DNA of 23,856 nt from an uncultured Acetatifactor sp. (GCA_910580225.1 CAJTXE010000054.1:1-23856); one strand, 5' to 3'; numbered from the stretch's first letter, positions 14,054-22,334 are shown. Program-made: numbers and translations. Notes: generated from the letters alone by a model not told the origin.

Positions 14054-15379
14054 ATGAAAAAAGGACCAGTGGAATTCATATTCGTCATCGACAAAAGCGC
14101 GGCGATGCGCGGACGGGAGGATGTCGTGGTAAGCGAATTCAACGCCATGCTAAGGGAGCAGCAGGACATGGAGGGGGAGGCCCTGATCACCACAGTGCTG
14201 TTCGACGACCGGTATGAGCTATTCCATGACAGGATCGATATCCATGCCGCGGCGCCCCTGTCCAAGGAAGACTGTAAGGCCCAGGGAAAGGCGGCCCTTT
14301 TTGACGCCATAGGGAAGTCCATGCACAAGTTCCGCAGAGTGCGGCACGGCACAAGGGAAGACTGCCGTGGGGAGAGGACAGTCTTCATCATCATCACGGG
14401 CAGCGGTGACAGGGCCAGCCGGGGATATACGGAAGAGATGGTCAGGAAGCGCATTGCGTACCGGAGGAAAAGATATGGGTGGGAATTCGTGTTCTTCGGC
14501 ACAAGCATGGACGCGGCGGCAGTGGCCAGGAAGATTGGGATAGCGGCAGAGATGGCACAGGACTGCAGCGTTGATGCCGAGGGCATCAACACCGCATATA
14601 CGGCGGCGTCCTCCCTGCTGGCGGCATACCGGAGAGACGAGGGCGCCGGAGAGCCTGGCAGCGATATGGCGGAGCAGGCTGCCAAGGATCTGCGCACAAA
14701 ATGCAAGGACATGGTCTTCATGCCGGCTGACATGATTCGGAATATATATAAACAAAACGAGGATTCGGCCATAGAGACATTGCGCAAACATCTTGGGAAT
14801 GACATCGTCATCACGAAATGGACAGAAGCGCAGGGAGAACAGGAGCTGGAAGAGGAAGAGCTGTTCGAGGGCGAGATATCCGCATCCATATTCACGATAG
14901 GATGCTACACGGTACGGTATGCGGAGTGCCTGTATGCGGATGATTCCTATGGAGGCGCACACGGATATCACTATCATGAAAGAGTGCCGGCGGGAAAGGA
15001 TATCATAGCCGAATATCGGGACGTAAAGCGGAAGAGAAAGCTGGATCCGTGGATGCTCTTTAGGAAGAAGGGAGTCCGGATAGTGGAGGAAGTGTCTGTC
15101 CTGCGCCGGTCTGGAAACGGGGCGGATACAGACTGCTGGCAGAATATCTGCCTGGCGGCCCAGGGCTTCACCTGGTCAGAGAGGATAGGCTACATATGCA
15201 CCGTAAAAAAGGGCGATACGGTTCCTGACAGGCAGGCGGCGCTGTTCGTGTGCCATGTCTTCGTGGGAAGCTCATATACCAAAGAGCGATGGCACAAGAT
15301 CACGCCTGACGGCAAGGCAGAAATATACTGCATAGGAGATGCCTACGGAGGAGATGACTCGAAAATCTGGGGGCTGTGA
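14054..15379 (+). CDS. VWA-like protein with degenerate MIDAS and unknown C-terminal domain
   Basis: Residues ~5-195 form a von Willebrand A fold of the type seen in clostridial mobile elements: FIFVIDKSAAMRG, KAALFDAIGKSMHKF, VFIIITGSGDRAS and GWEFVFFGTSMDAAAVA. The metal-site residues are altered at three places: the DxSxS motif reads D13-S15-A17, the conserved Thr of T-A-L-Y-D-A is Ala80, and the Asp of TDG is Gly116. It therefore probably does not bind a metal in the usual way. Residues ~270-441 are a separate unrecognised domain, acidic at first (EQELEEEELFEGE) and then rich in Tyr, Gly and His. The ATG at 14054 is six bases after GGAAGGAG; longer readings from 13922 lack an RBS. The next small gene follows 15 bases later. 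A scaffold or complex-assembly role is inferred. Confidence 0.75.
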   Translation: MKKGPVEFIFVIDKSAAMRGREDVVVSEFNAMLREQQDMEGEALITTVLFDDRYELFHDRIDIHAAAPLSKEDCKAQGKAALFDAIGKSMHKFRRVRHGTREDCRGERTVFIIITGSGDRASRGYTEEMVRKRIAYRRKRYGWEFVFFGTSMDAAAVARKIGIAAEMAQDCSVDAEGINTAYTAASSLLAAYRRDEGAGEPGSDMAEQAAKDLRTKCKDMVFMPADMIRNIYKQNEDSAIETLRKHLGNDIVITKWTEAQGEQELEEEELFEGEISASIFTIGCYTVRYAECLYADDSYGGAHGYHYHERVPAGKDIIAEYRDVKRKRKLDPWMLFRKKGVRIVEEVSVLRRSGNGADTDCWQNICLAAQGFTWSERIGYICTVKKGDTVPDRQAALFVCHVFVGSSYTKERWHKITPDGKAEIYCIGDAYGGDDSKIWGL

Positions 15380-15394
15380 AGGGAGGACGATGAC

Positions 15395-15580
15395 ATGGAG
15401 ATCAAGAAACTGATTCACCGAAAGAAGCCGCCCTGCGCTGAATGTCCGTATAAACTGGGGCTGGTGTATACGCTGGCCAATCCCTGCCCTGCATGCAGGG
15501 ACAAGGGCTACCAGACGTTCGAGCGGTTCTGGAGGCTCAGGATGGGGCTGCCGGAAAGGCAGGATGATGCAGAGGCCTGA
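15395..15580 (+). CDS. Small four-cysteine zinc-finger-like protein
   Basis: A 61-residue basic protein with two CxxC pairs (C14/C17 and C31/C34, spaced by 13 residues: PPCAECPYK and NPCPACRDK), which fits a compact zinc ribbon. The RBS GGGAGGACG overlaps the end of the VWA gene, so the two are likely to be co-expressed. Function is not known; nucleic acid or protein binding would be usual for such a ribbon. Confidence 0.6.
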   Translation: MEIKKLIHRKKPPCAECPYKLGLVYTLANPCPACRDKGYQTFERFWRLRMGLPERQDDAEA

Positions 15581-15695
15581 GGGGCCCGGCCTCCCAGACC
15601 GCAGGGGCTGTCCTTATGCAGGCGGAAAGGCTGGCGGAGTGGCATTCGGCGGTCACAAGCCTATAGGGATTCATAATAGAACAGGAGAACAGATT

Positions 15696-16100
15696 ATGGA
15701 AGTCCATTTTTGTGAAAAGACTGGCGGCATGCCCTGTCTGGACAGAGGGTGCAGCGATGCTTATCAGGAGGAGACGGAGGGCAGACGGCATCCTGGCAGG
15801 CAAAGGATGACCGCAAGGGAGCGGAACAGGAAGTACCAGAGGCATCTCCGAAAGCTGGCATCAATCAGTGAGAGGATGCAGGGAAAAAACACCATGTACG
15901 GCGGGGCGGTTCTTGTTGACGGGGAAGCAGGAGCAGTGGGAAAGAAGGCTTTTTACAGGAGATACTGGAGAGGCGGCCATAATAACCGGTTCAGGTACTG
16001 GCGCAGGGTATCGAACCGGAAGGTCAGGAGATATAAAGGGGATGTCCATAGCGGAGGATTGTACAGGAAGATATCCGATTACTGGTGGACTGTAGATTGA
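15696..16100 (+). CDS. Basic hypothetical protein, 134 aa
   Basis: A strongly basic protein with a Cys-containing N-terminus (MEVHFCEKTGGMPCLDRGC), a helix of RERNRKYQRHLRKLASISER type and a C-terminus rich in Arg, Tyr and Trp (RYWRRVSNRKVRRYKG, ending in SDYWWTVD). ACAGGAG is eight bases before the ATG at 15696; a start at 15564 would overlap the previous gene. The composition suggests nucleic-acid binding. I recognise the C-terminal aromatic/basic style as recurrent in clostridial element genes but cannot name a family. Confidence 0.55.
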   Translation: MEVHFCEKTGGMPCLDRGCSDAYQEETEGRRHPGRQRMTARERNRKYQRHLRKLASISERMQGKNTMYGGAVLVDGEAGAVGKKAFYRRYWRGGHNNRFRYWRRVSNRKVRRYKGDVHSGGLYRKISDYWWTVD

Positions 16101-16143
16101 TGGGAGGAAAGAATGGAGGATAAAAAAGGAGTATAAAAGAGAT

Positions 16144-16437
16144 ATGTGGAGCAAAACGAAAAAAGCATTAATGGACAGGATGGCAGATAGCCTTAAAAAG
16201 CGTGTCAGGTACAATTATGTGGCATTTCTGTGTGATGATGGAACTTTCGATTTTTCGGACAGTACCATCCCGCTTGACCTGGAGCGCTATCAGCCCAGGG
16301 AAGAGGACTGGACAAACGGCTCCGCCGATACGCTCCTGCTGTGCGCAAGGGACATATGCTGCGGTAGCGGCTATCTGTCCACATACCTTGACATGTTCAG
16401 GAGATACCAGCAGTCCAGCGGGAAGGATATGGATTGA
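16144..16437 (+). CDS. SF0329-like small protein
   Basis: A 97-residue protein opening with MWSKTKKALMDRMADSLKKR, the arrangement typical of the short SF0329 family of unknown function, followed by a DDGTFDFSDSTIP strand region and a C-terminal helix (STYLDMFRRYQQSSG). There is an AAGGAG about 12 bases upstream, on the long side. It is the last of the small genes before the second rtcB, separated from it by about 115 bases. Assignment is from the N-terminal pattern only. Confidence 0.5.
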   Translation: MWSKTKKALMDRMADSLKKRVRYNYVAFLCDDGTFDFSDSTIPLDLERYQPREEDWTNGSADTLLLCARDICCGSGYLSTYLDMFRRYQQSSGKDMD

Positions 16438-16551
16438 AGTTTATTGGATAATTTCCTTTATAACTACCATCAGAATCTGTAATGTGTAAAAAACAGAAAC
16501 ACATAGTTTGTTCTTTGAGAGAAGATTATGGAATATTTGGGAGGAATCAGA

Positions 16552-17781
16552 ATGAGAATAGTAGAGGGAAAATATAATTCTGCCAAGGTATTCATCGACC
16601 AGGTGGAGGATGTCTGTATCGAACAGATTCAGGGGCTGCTCAATCTGGAAGCTTTCCGGGAGGCGCAGGTGCGCGTCATGCCGGACTGCCATGTGGGAAA
16701 AGGCTGCGTGATTGGATTTACGGCTGACCTTGGGGACAGGATCATTCCTAACATTGTAGGGGTTGATATCGGGTGCGGCATGCTGACCATGGAACTTGGG
16801 AAAGCGGACATTGATTTTGAGAGGCTTGACCGGGTAATCCGCAGCTTTGTGCCGTCAGGAAGGGAAGTGCACGAAGAACGGCAAACCTGTTTTGACCGGC
16901 TGTTGGAGATGCACTGTTATCGGGACTTGAAGGATACAAAGAAAATCGAGCGGTCTATAGGCAGCCTTGGAGGAGGCAACCATTTTATCGAGATTGATGT
17001 GGACGAGGAAAGCAATAAGTATCTTGTGGTACACACAGGGAGCCGCCAGCTTGGAAAGCAGGTTGCGGAGCACTATCAAAAGATGGCAGTAGACATTCAT
17101 AAGGGCAGGGAAAAGATGAGGGAAGATGAGGAGCGCATCAAGGCAGAATACAAGGCAACCGGCAGACAGCGTGAAATACGGGAAGCCCTGGAAGAACTCC
17201 ACCGTAATTTCCAGCAGGCAGTTCCGGATATGCCGGTTGAATATTGCTATTTGCATGGCGAGTACAGCAGGCTGTATATACATGACATGAGAATCTGTCA
17301 GGAATTTGCGGATGAGAACCGCAAAATGATAGCACGTCTCATTGTAGAGAACTATGGCTTTGAACCTACAGGATGCTTTACTACGGTACATAACTATATT
17401 GACCATGAATCCAACATTATCAGGAAAGGGGCGGTTTCAGCAAGGAAAGGCGAAAGGCTTCTGATTCCAATCAACATGAGGGACGGCTCCCTGATCTGTG
17501 TGGGAAAGGGAAATCCGGACTGGAATTATTCTGCACCTCATGGAGCAGGCAGGAGTCATTCCAGAACGGATGCAAAGAGTATCTTCACAGTCGAAGAGTA
17601 TGAGCAGACTATGGCAGAAGCCGGGATTTTTTCGACATCCGTAAATGCAGCCACGCTGGATGAGTGTCCCATGGCTTATAAAGGAATCAACGATATTGTG
17701 GATAATATTGGGGATACGGCTGAGATTATAAGCCGTCTGAAGCCTTTATATAATTTCAAGGCAGACAGTCCTCATCAATGA
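16552..17781 (+). CDS. rtcB: RtcB RNA ligase, full-length second copy
   Basis: A 409-residue RtcB with the full catalytic set: GVDIGCGM (D72, C75), GGGNHF (H144), VHTGSR (H161), HNY (H280) and SAPHGAGR with the guanylated histidine H330. Unlike the copy at 884 it has the ~40-residue charged helical insert (KMREDEERIKAEYKATGRQ, about 188-225) seen in standard bacterial RtcB, so it is a different lineage and not a recent duplicate. The start is set by GGAGG seven bases before the ATG at 16552; a start at 16528 lacks an RBS. No archease, RtcA or PrfH gene is beside it, so its RNA substrate cannot be inferred from context; tRNA or rRNA repair after nuclease attack is the general role. Confidence 0.93.
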   Translation: MRIVEGKYNSAKVFIDQVEDVCIEQIQGLLNLEAFREAQVRVMPDCHVGKGCVIGFTADLGDRIIPNIVGVDIGCGMLTMELGKADIDFERLDRVIRSFVPSGREVHEERQTCFDRLLEMHCYRDLKDTKKIERSIGSLGGGNHFIEIDVDEESNKYLVVHTGSRQLGKQVAEHYQKMAVDIHKGREKMREDEERIKAEYKATGRQREIREALEELHRNFQQAVPDMPVEYCYLHGEYSRLYIHDMRICQEFADENRKMIARLIVENYGFEPTGCFTTVHNYIDHESNIIRKGAVSARKGERLLIPINMRDGSLICVGKGNPDWNYSAPHGAGRSHSRTDAKSIFTVEEYEQTMAEAGIFSTSVNAATLDECPMAYKGINDIVDNIGDTAEIISRLKPLYNFKADSPHQ

Positions 17782-17890
17782 AATGATTTCTTGTTCGTGG
17801 GAACTGGGATTTGCTGGATTCTGCTGCTGATATCTGCGTGAAGATTATGACAGCGCTAAGGGAAGAGGAAGATGTGAGAAGGAAGATATT

Positions 17891-18784
17891 ATGAATATAG
17901 AAATTGAGGATGTATGCCCAGCTAAGCCTAAATTTGAAGTTGGTGATGTGGTCACTATTCCTGAGGCATCTCCAGATGAAACATATGTAATCAAGGAAGC
18001 TATAGACTTTGGCCCATCAACTGGAATAGTGTATGAGATATTTGCGCCTGATAATACTGAAAGGATCATTCAGTTCGCTGAATCTGGCTTGGAGTTCCAG
18101 TATCATGATGTCAATTGGGAGCATCAATTAATGTTAGATGAAGAAGTTCGTAGTTCATATGCATCGGTGTGGAAAGAAAGCGTTGAACGTTGTATAGCTG
18201 AGAATCCTGGTTCAGAAAAATGTTTTGAATTTGATGAAAAAATCGGGATGTATACATCTCGTACTAATTCTAACTATTCGGAACTATTTGAGTATACATG
18301 GGATGATTATATTCCTGAAAGTGTTACTGATAAATATCAGTTTTTCAGTGAAATGGCTGAAATATATCCAAGGTATAATCGCGATCACAACATCAAATCC
18401 GGAGGATTTAAAGTATGCGTGTATGAGGGTGATGAAGGTCCAATTCCTCACGTCCATGTATATTATGAACACAAAGAAATGAAAAATCATGGAAATACCA
18501 AGACAGTTGCATATGTATGTCTGGGGACTGCTGAATATGCTCCTCAACATAGAAAGGAAACTAAGGAGCTAAATTCTAAAGAGAGGAAAGCACTTGTCAA
18601 ATTCTTCAGTACAGAAATACCAAATAGATTTGCTAAGGACAAAAAAGGGAATTTATATCCAATAACTTGTTGGGAAGAATGCGTTCAGCATTGGATAGAT
18701 GAGAATCCGGGATCCGAGAAGTATTTTGAAGTGGATGAAGAGACAGGGTTATACAGTATGCCTGATTATTCGGAATTATGTTAA
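17891..18784 (+). CDS. Modular protein with internal repeat and DUF4160-like segment
   Basis: A 297-residue soluble protein. Residues ~14-85 form a small beta-rich module (KFEVGDVVTIPEASPDETYV to SGLEFQYHDVNWE) shared with the next gene, even at nucleotide level. Residues 94-132 (VWKESVERCIAENPGSEKCF) recur at 261-296 (CWEECVQHWIDENPGSEKYF), an internal duplication. Between them, GPIPHVHVYYEH at about 183-194 recalls the DUF4160 motif. The RBS GAAGGAAG lies upstream. The DNA is visibly AT-richer than the rtcB gene before it. A 17-bp inverted repeat begins at its stop codon. The function is unknown; DUF4160 proteins are often encoded next to toxin-antitoxin-like genes, which is suggestive only. 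Confidence 0.65.
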   Translation: MNIEIEDVCPAKPKFEVGDVVTIPEASPDETYVIKEAIDFGPSTGIVYEIFAPDNTERIIQFAESGLEFQYHDVNWEHQLMLDEEVRSSYASVWKESVERCIAENPGSEKCFEFDEKIGMYTSRTNSNYSELFEYTWDDYIPESVTDKYQFFSEMAEIYPRYNRDHNIKSGGFKVCVYEGDEGPIPHVHVYYEHKEMKNHGNTKTVAYVCLGTAEYAPQHRKETKELNSKERKALVKFFSTEIPNRFAKDKKGNLYPITCWEECVQHWIDENPGSEKYFEVDEETGLYSMPDYSELC

Positions 18785-18824
18785 TAAATAAGTGATAGGT
18801 GTGTTTGACCTATCACTTATTTAT
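18784..18824 (+). terminator. Perfect 17-bp inverted repeat between the first two module-sharing genes
   Basis: The 17 bases at 18784-18800 are exactly complementary to 18808-18824 over a 7-nt loop (GTGTTTG). The stem begins on the last base of the upstream stop codon and ends 8 bases before the RBS region of the next gene. It is A/T-rich at the base, so it may be a terminator without a canonical T-run, an mRNA processing site or an operator. The perfection of the pairing argues for selection. Confidence 0.5.
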
Positions 18825-18848
18825 CATCAATTTAAGGAGGGAAAAATA

Positions 18849-19766
18849 ATGGAACCTAAGTTCAAAGTAGGTGACGTTGTGAATTTAATTGATAATCCAT
18901 CCATGTATTATGTAGTTATTGAATCAATCCTTATAGATAATGGCATATTCAGGAGATATCGATATGAAGTAAGTAATATACGTACTGATGATACTTTTGT
19001 ATATGATGAATCTGGTTTGGAGTTCCAGTATCATGACACCAGTTGGGAGTATTATCTGAATGAATCTGTTGGATATGGTCTGCCGAAGTGGAGAGGAAAT
19101 TTCTATAATTATTTTGCACTATGTAAAGAAATAGGATATGAACATGCTGACTTAGATAAAGAGTTCTGCGAGGATTATAATAATGATACAATCCCTCCTG
19201 CATGCATGCAACATATTCTGAAGGACCATTCAATATTTGCAAGAATCGATACTGTTATAAACAATAATAAGAAAGACATTATGAAGTCTCTTGGCATTAC
19301 TAACACCACTGAGATATATGAACTTGTCCGTTCTATTAAGAGAAAATTCAAATACAGAAATAGAACTGGTGCAGAAGATATTCTAACCGCTGCAGAGTTG
19401 ATTCAGGGTAATAAAGATTATACACCGGAAGAACTTGCACTAGTGGATGAAATCGATGCATTAGACAAAAACTCGGAAGGGCAAATACAGGATCATTATC
19501 CAGTGAAAATGACGCATGTGCAGATTATGGAAGCGATCAAAGAAGCGTATGAAAATGCCAGGACAAGTGGTGGGAGATGTATGAGTTCAGAACCTGATAA
19601 AAGACATCCTGAGAAAGGATATATCACTCCAATTAAAGGTGTTGGAGAATATGAGGGGGAATCAACTACTCATGGATTGACGATTCGAATATTGTATAAT
19701 CACGATCTGAACTACATCGATACTGCATATCCTCTCAGCATGAATAACAACGCAAAGAAACATTAA
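18849..19766 (+). CDS. Modular protein with EndoU-like C-terminal half domain
   Basis: The ATG at 18849 follows AAGGAGGG; a reading from 18792 would start inside the hairpin. The protein has 305 residues. The N-terminal module (KFKVGDVVNLIDNPSMYYVV to SGLEFQYHDTSWE, about 4-70) is paralogous to that of the gene at 17891. A helical middle follows (KKDIMKSLGITNTTEIYELV). Residues ~215-297 (HYPVKMTHVQIMEAIKEAYE, ending in INDTAYP-like LNYIDTAYP) resemble the C-terminal lobe of bacterial EndoU nucleases, with an aromatic-Pro entry, an AIxEAYEN helix, a GLTIRI strand and a final TAYP. The N-terminal EndoU lobe with its two histidines is not seen, so activity is doubtful. The same segment recurs in the next gene. 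Confidence 0.6.
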   Translation: MEPKFKVGDVVNLIDNPSMYYVVIESILIDNGIFRRYRYEVSNIRTDDTFVYDESGLEFQYHDTSWEYYLNESVGYGLPKWRGNFYNYFALCKEIGYEHADLDKEFCEDYNNDTIPPACMQHILKDHSIFARIDTVINNNKKDIMKSLGITNTTEIYELVRSIKRKFKYRNRTGAEDILTAAELIQGNKDYTPEELALVDEIDALDKNSEGQIQDHYPVKMTHVQIMEAIKEAYENARTSGGRCMSSEPDKRHPEKGYITPIKGVGEYEGESTTHGLTIRILYNHDLNYIDTAYPLSMNNNAKKH

Positions 19767-19836
19767 AACAATGACATGGATGGGTGTATTCCGCCTAACC
19801 ATGCGCAATTTATTAGAAATGGAGATTGCTTAAAAA

Positions 19837-20835
19837 ATGTTGGAGTATGACGAATGGGTAGTTCCCGGTGAACTGGAGTATGCCGAAAAGAAAGAGAAAG
19901 AAATTGAAGCGCAGATACAGAAGTACCACAGGATTTCTTTGAGAAGTGATTGGGAGCGTGATGACTGGGACATCTATATCCAGATCACGGAACATATTGT
20001 TGGTAAATTTGGTGTTACTATACCGAAATCTGTATGGTATTATGCGATACATGATATTGGGATATGCAACAGCATGATACTTGACTGGTTCCGGGATGAA
20101 GTTGCCCCTATTGACGAGCCTAAGATATTCGACTTGCCGGATGATGATATCAGGAGTACACTTCCTGAATGGGATGAGTCGATGCTATCTGATGATACAA
20201 TCTTAGATATTTTGCAGAGCCATTCCAGCCGGTATTTGGCGATTAAGGATATAGAAGAAAATCCGGATTACTACCGTACTTTTGTGAAGAAGGATTATCA
20301 TATAAGTGATGCTAAATACGACAATGTCATGAATACGCTTATTAAAAAGTTGCACGATAATAAGCCTATTGAATTAACAGAGATAGAAGGAAAAATGGCC
20401 TGTACGTTTAAAGATACTAATAGGAATTTCAGCCAGCCTTATTATGAAGCCTGGGATTTTCCCCTGGTTATGTCCGAAAAGGATATCATTAATGCAATCC
20501 GTGAAGCATACGAAAATGTCAGTATAAGAAGCAGGAGAATATCTCCGAATAAAATAAGCCAGATTGATTTTGAAAATCTGGACAGGGTACTTGAAGTTGA
20601 CTGCCATCCACTGGGAAATTATGAATGCCTTTATCAGGGAAGGGCAGGAGGCCTTGTAATACGTTTCCTGTTCGATTACAAGAATATGAAGATAGTGATG
20701 GCATACCCTGTGTTAAAAGAAGCTGAGTTGAAAGATAGGTATCAGGAGTACCATTACTATAGCAAAATAGGCAGATATTTCACTTGGGGTTATTTTCAGG
20801 GAGAAGATCCTCTCGTTTGGAATGGACGTAAATAA
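19837..20835 (+). CDS. Protein sharing the EndoU-like C-terminal segment
   Basis: A 332-residue soluble, acidic protein. It begins with a charged helix (GELEYAEKKEKEIEAQIQK), continues with a helical region (YIQITEHIVGKFGVTIPKSV) that suits a protein-protein interaction domain, and ends with a segment at about 209-292 (FPLVMSEKDIINAIREAYEN, then GGLVIRFLFDYKNMKIVMAY) paralogous to residues 215-297 of the preceding protein. A tail of about 40 residues (HYYSKIGRYFTWGYFQGED) is not shared. The N-terminal module of the two upstream genes is absent. It lies 70 bases after the previous stop with a modest RBS (ATGGAG). An EndoU relation is a hypothesis; catalytic histidines cannot be assigned. Confidence 0.55.
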   Translation: MLEYDEWVVPGELEYAEKKEKEIEAQIQKYHRISLRSDWERDDWDIYIQITEHIVGKFGVTIPKSVWYYAIHDIGICNSMILDWFRDEVAPIDEPKIFDLPDDDIRSTLPEWDESMLSDDTILDILQSHSSRYLAIKDIEENPDYYRTFVKKDYHISDAKYDNVMNTLIKKLHDNKPIELTEIEGKMACTFKDTNRNFSQPYYEAWDFPLVMSEKDIINAIREAYENVSIRSRRISPNKISQIDFENLDRVLEVDCHPLGNYECLYQGRAGGLVIRFLFDYKNMKIVMAYPVLKEAELKDRYQEYHYYSKIGRYFTWGYFQGEDPLVWNGRK

Positions 20836-20998
20836 TCAAGAAGAAATAGTCAGCAATGATGTTAGCCAACATTGTTGGTATAACCTGAAAGCGCCATAAA
20901 CACAATATCCTGATATACCTAAAAGAAGCCGTACCTGCTTCCTGTAGGATTGATTAAAGGAAGCACGGAAATGATACATAAATCAAATAGAAAACATC

Positions 20999-21031
20999 CG
21001 GGGGAGCTGTGCGGCTCTCCCTTTTCTCTAT
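20999..21031 (+). terminator. Probable terminator after the module-sharing cluster
   Basis: A G-rich arm ending GGGGGAGC (about 20999-21006) faces GCTCTCCC (21014-21021), with G-U pairing, followed by TTTTCTCT. It separates the AT-rich cluster from the next unit. Confidence 0.5.
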
Positions 21032-21098
21032 CGCATCTATCCCTATTCCGATTATATATTCTCTATATAGCATAAAAGGAAAGGAGGTGTGATGCCGG

Positions 21099-21227
21099 AT
21101 GTCAAAAAGACAGATTTTCGAAGCCGTGTTCCTGGCGCTGACCGCAGTGTTGATTGTAGCCAAGGCAATCGATGAGGCGGAAAGGATACCTGGTCTGTAC
21201 GACAGTGTCGAAGACAAAGAACCCTGA
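21099..21227 (+). CDS. 42-residue single-span membrane protein
   Basis: A short ORF with an excellent RBS (AAAGGAGGTG, eight to nine bases upstream) encodes MSKRQIFEAVFLALTAVLIV, then AKAIDEAERIPGLYDSVEDK and a short end. Two basic residues precede one hydrophobic helix (about 6-24), then an acidic tail, so it should sit N-in in the membrane. It lies 76 bases before the DUF932 gene with a hairpin between, and probably belongs to that unit. The function is unknown; the quality of the RBS is the main support for its being real. Confidence 0.55.
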   Translation: MSKRQIFEAVFLALTAVLIVAKAIDEAERIPGLYDSVEDKEP

Positions 21228-21230
21228 ACG

Positions 21231-21258
21231 AAAGGCTCTCCTGTATGGGAGGGCCTTT
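21231..21258 (+). promoter_or_regulatory. Hairpin between the tiny membrane gene and DUF932
   Basis: AAAGGCTCTCC (21231-21241) pairs with GGGAGGGCCTTT (about 21247-21258) over a short loop. No T-run follows, so it may be a partial attenuator or mRNA-processing structure that sets the ratio of the two products. Confidence 0.4.
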
Positions 21259-21303
21259 CCAAATGTCCAGAGGACAAGATTCCAGAAAAAAGGAGATGGA
21301 AAA

Positions 21304-22236
21304 ATGGCAGCAAATGTAGAGACAATGTTTTCGGTAAGGGAAAAACCATGGCATGGACTTGGGGCCATCGTCAAGGAGGCCCCCACATCAGCAGACGCCA
21401 TCAGGCTTGCGGGCCTCGACTGGCATGTGGTGCAGGAACCAATCTACACGAACTTCAACAGGCCCGTGGAAGGCTACCGGGCAAACGTGCGCAGCACCGA
21501 CAGGAAGGTGCTGGGGGTGGTATCGGACCGCTACAAGGTGGTGCAGAACGTGGAGGCCTTCAGCTTCACGGACGAGCTGCTGGGGAAAGGGGTGCGGTAT
21601 GAGACCGCAGGCTCCCTGCAGGAAGGGAAGAAGGTATGGCTGTTGGCAAGGCTCCCCAGGGAGTACATCATCGCAGGGGACCGTATCAGCCCCTACCTGG
21701 TGTTCAGCAACACCCATGACGGCTCCGGATCGGTGAAGGTAGCGATAACCCCGGTACGGGTGGTATGCAACAATACCCTGAACCTGGCATTGGGCACGGC
21801 AAAGAGGAGCTTCAGCATGGTCCACACGGGCAACATCCAGGACAAGATACAGGAGGCGAAGGACACCCTCTTCATGGCGGAGGAGTACATGGACTGCCTC
21901 GGGGTCGAATTCGAACAGCTCCGCAGGCAGAAGGTCACCGACGCGCAGGTGAAGGAATACATCGAGATGCTCCTGCCCATGGAGAAGGACCCTACCCCCA
22001 TTCAGAGGAAGAACATCATCCGCCTGCGGGAGGATATGATGAAGCGGTACTATGATGCCCCTGACCTGCAGAAAGTAGGCAATAATGCATACCGGTTCCT
22101 CAATGCGGCATCTGATTTCGCCACCCACAGCGACCCGCTCCGCAGGACTGCGAACTACAATGAGAACCTGTTCGCCCGCACCGTCGACGGGAACCCCATC
22201 ATCGACAGGGCATATCAGCTGGTAAAGGCAGCTTGA
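21304..22236 (+). CDS. DUF932 family protein
   Basis: A 310-residue protein with the DUF932 pattern from its first residues (MFSVREKPWHGLG, then DAIRLAGLDWHV, the VSDRYKVVQNVEAF box, and VRVVCNNTLNLAL in the middle). DUF932 proteins are frequent in conjugative plasmids and phages, close to recombination genes; their biochemical activity is not established. The start at 21304 follows AAAGGAG and is the family's usual one; a longer reading from 21172 would cross the hairpin and overlap the tiny upstream gene. It is followed by the iteron array and the YqaJ exonuclease gene, so it belongs to the replication/recombination block. Confidence 0.88.
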   Translation: MAANVETMFSVREKPWHGLGAIVKEAPTSADAIRLAGLDWHVVQEPIYTNFNRPVEGYRANVRSTDRKVLGVVSDRYKVVQNVEAFSFTDELLGKGVRYETAGSLQEGKKVWLLARLPREYIIAGDRISPYLVFSNTHDGSGSVKVAITPVRVVCNNTLNLALGTAKRSFSMVHTGNIQDKIQEAKDTLFMAEEYMDCLGVEFEQLRRQKVTDAQVKEYIEMLLPMEKDPTPIQRKNIIRLREDMMKRYYDAPDLQKVGNNAYRFLNAASDFATHSDPLRRTANYNENLFARTVDGNPIIDRAYQLVKAA

Positions 22237-22334
22237 CGGTATGTGACGGGAAGGCGCCAGCCCTGGAAGCCTGCAGGCATGGAAGCAGAGGATGTCATGC
22301 CTGCAGGACCTGGCTGGCATGACAGGAAAAGCAG

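Noticed and set aside
14029..14977. Long minus-strand open frames opposite the VWA gene
   Set aside because: They lie wholly antisense to a well-supported gene, lack good RBSs and encode low-complexity Ser/Pro/Arg-rich peptides expected from the reverse of a GC-biased reading frame.
21388..22320. 310-residue minus-strand frame opposite DUF932
   Set aside because: DUF932 on the plus strand matches its family from end to end; the reverse frame has no motif and is an artefact of codon bias.
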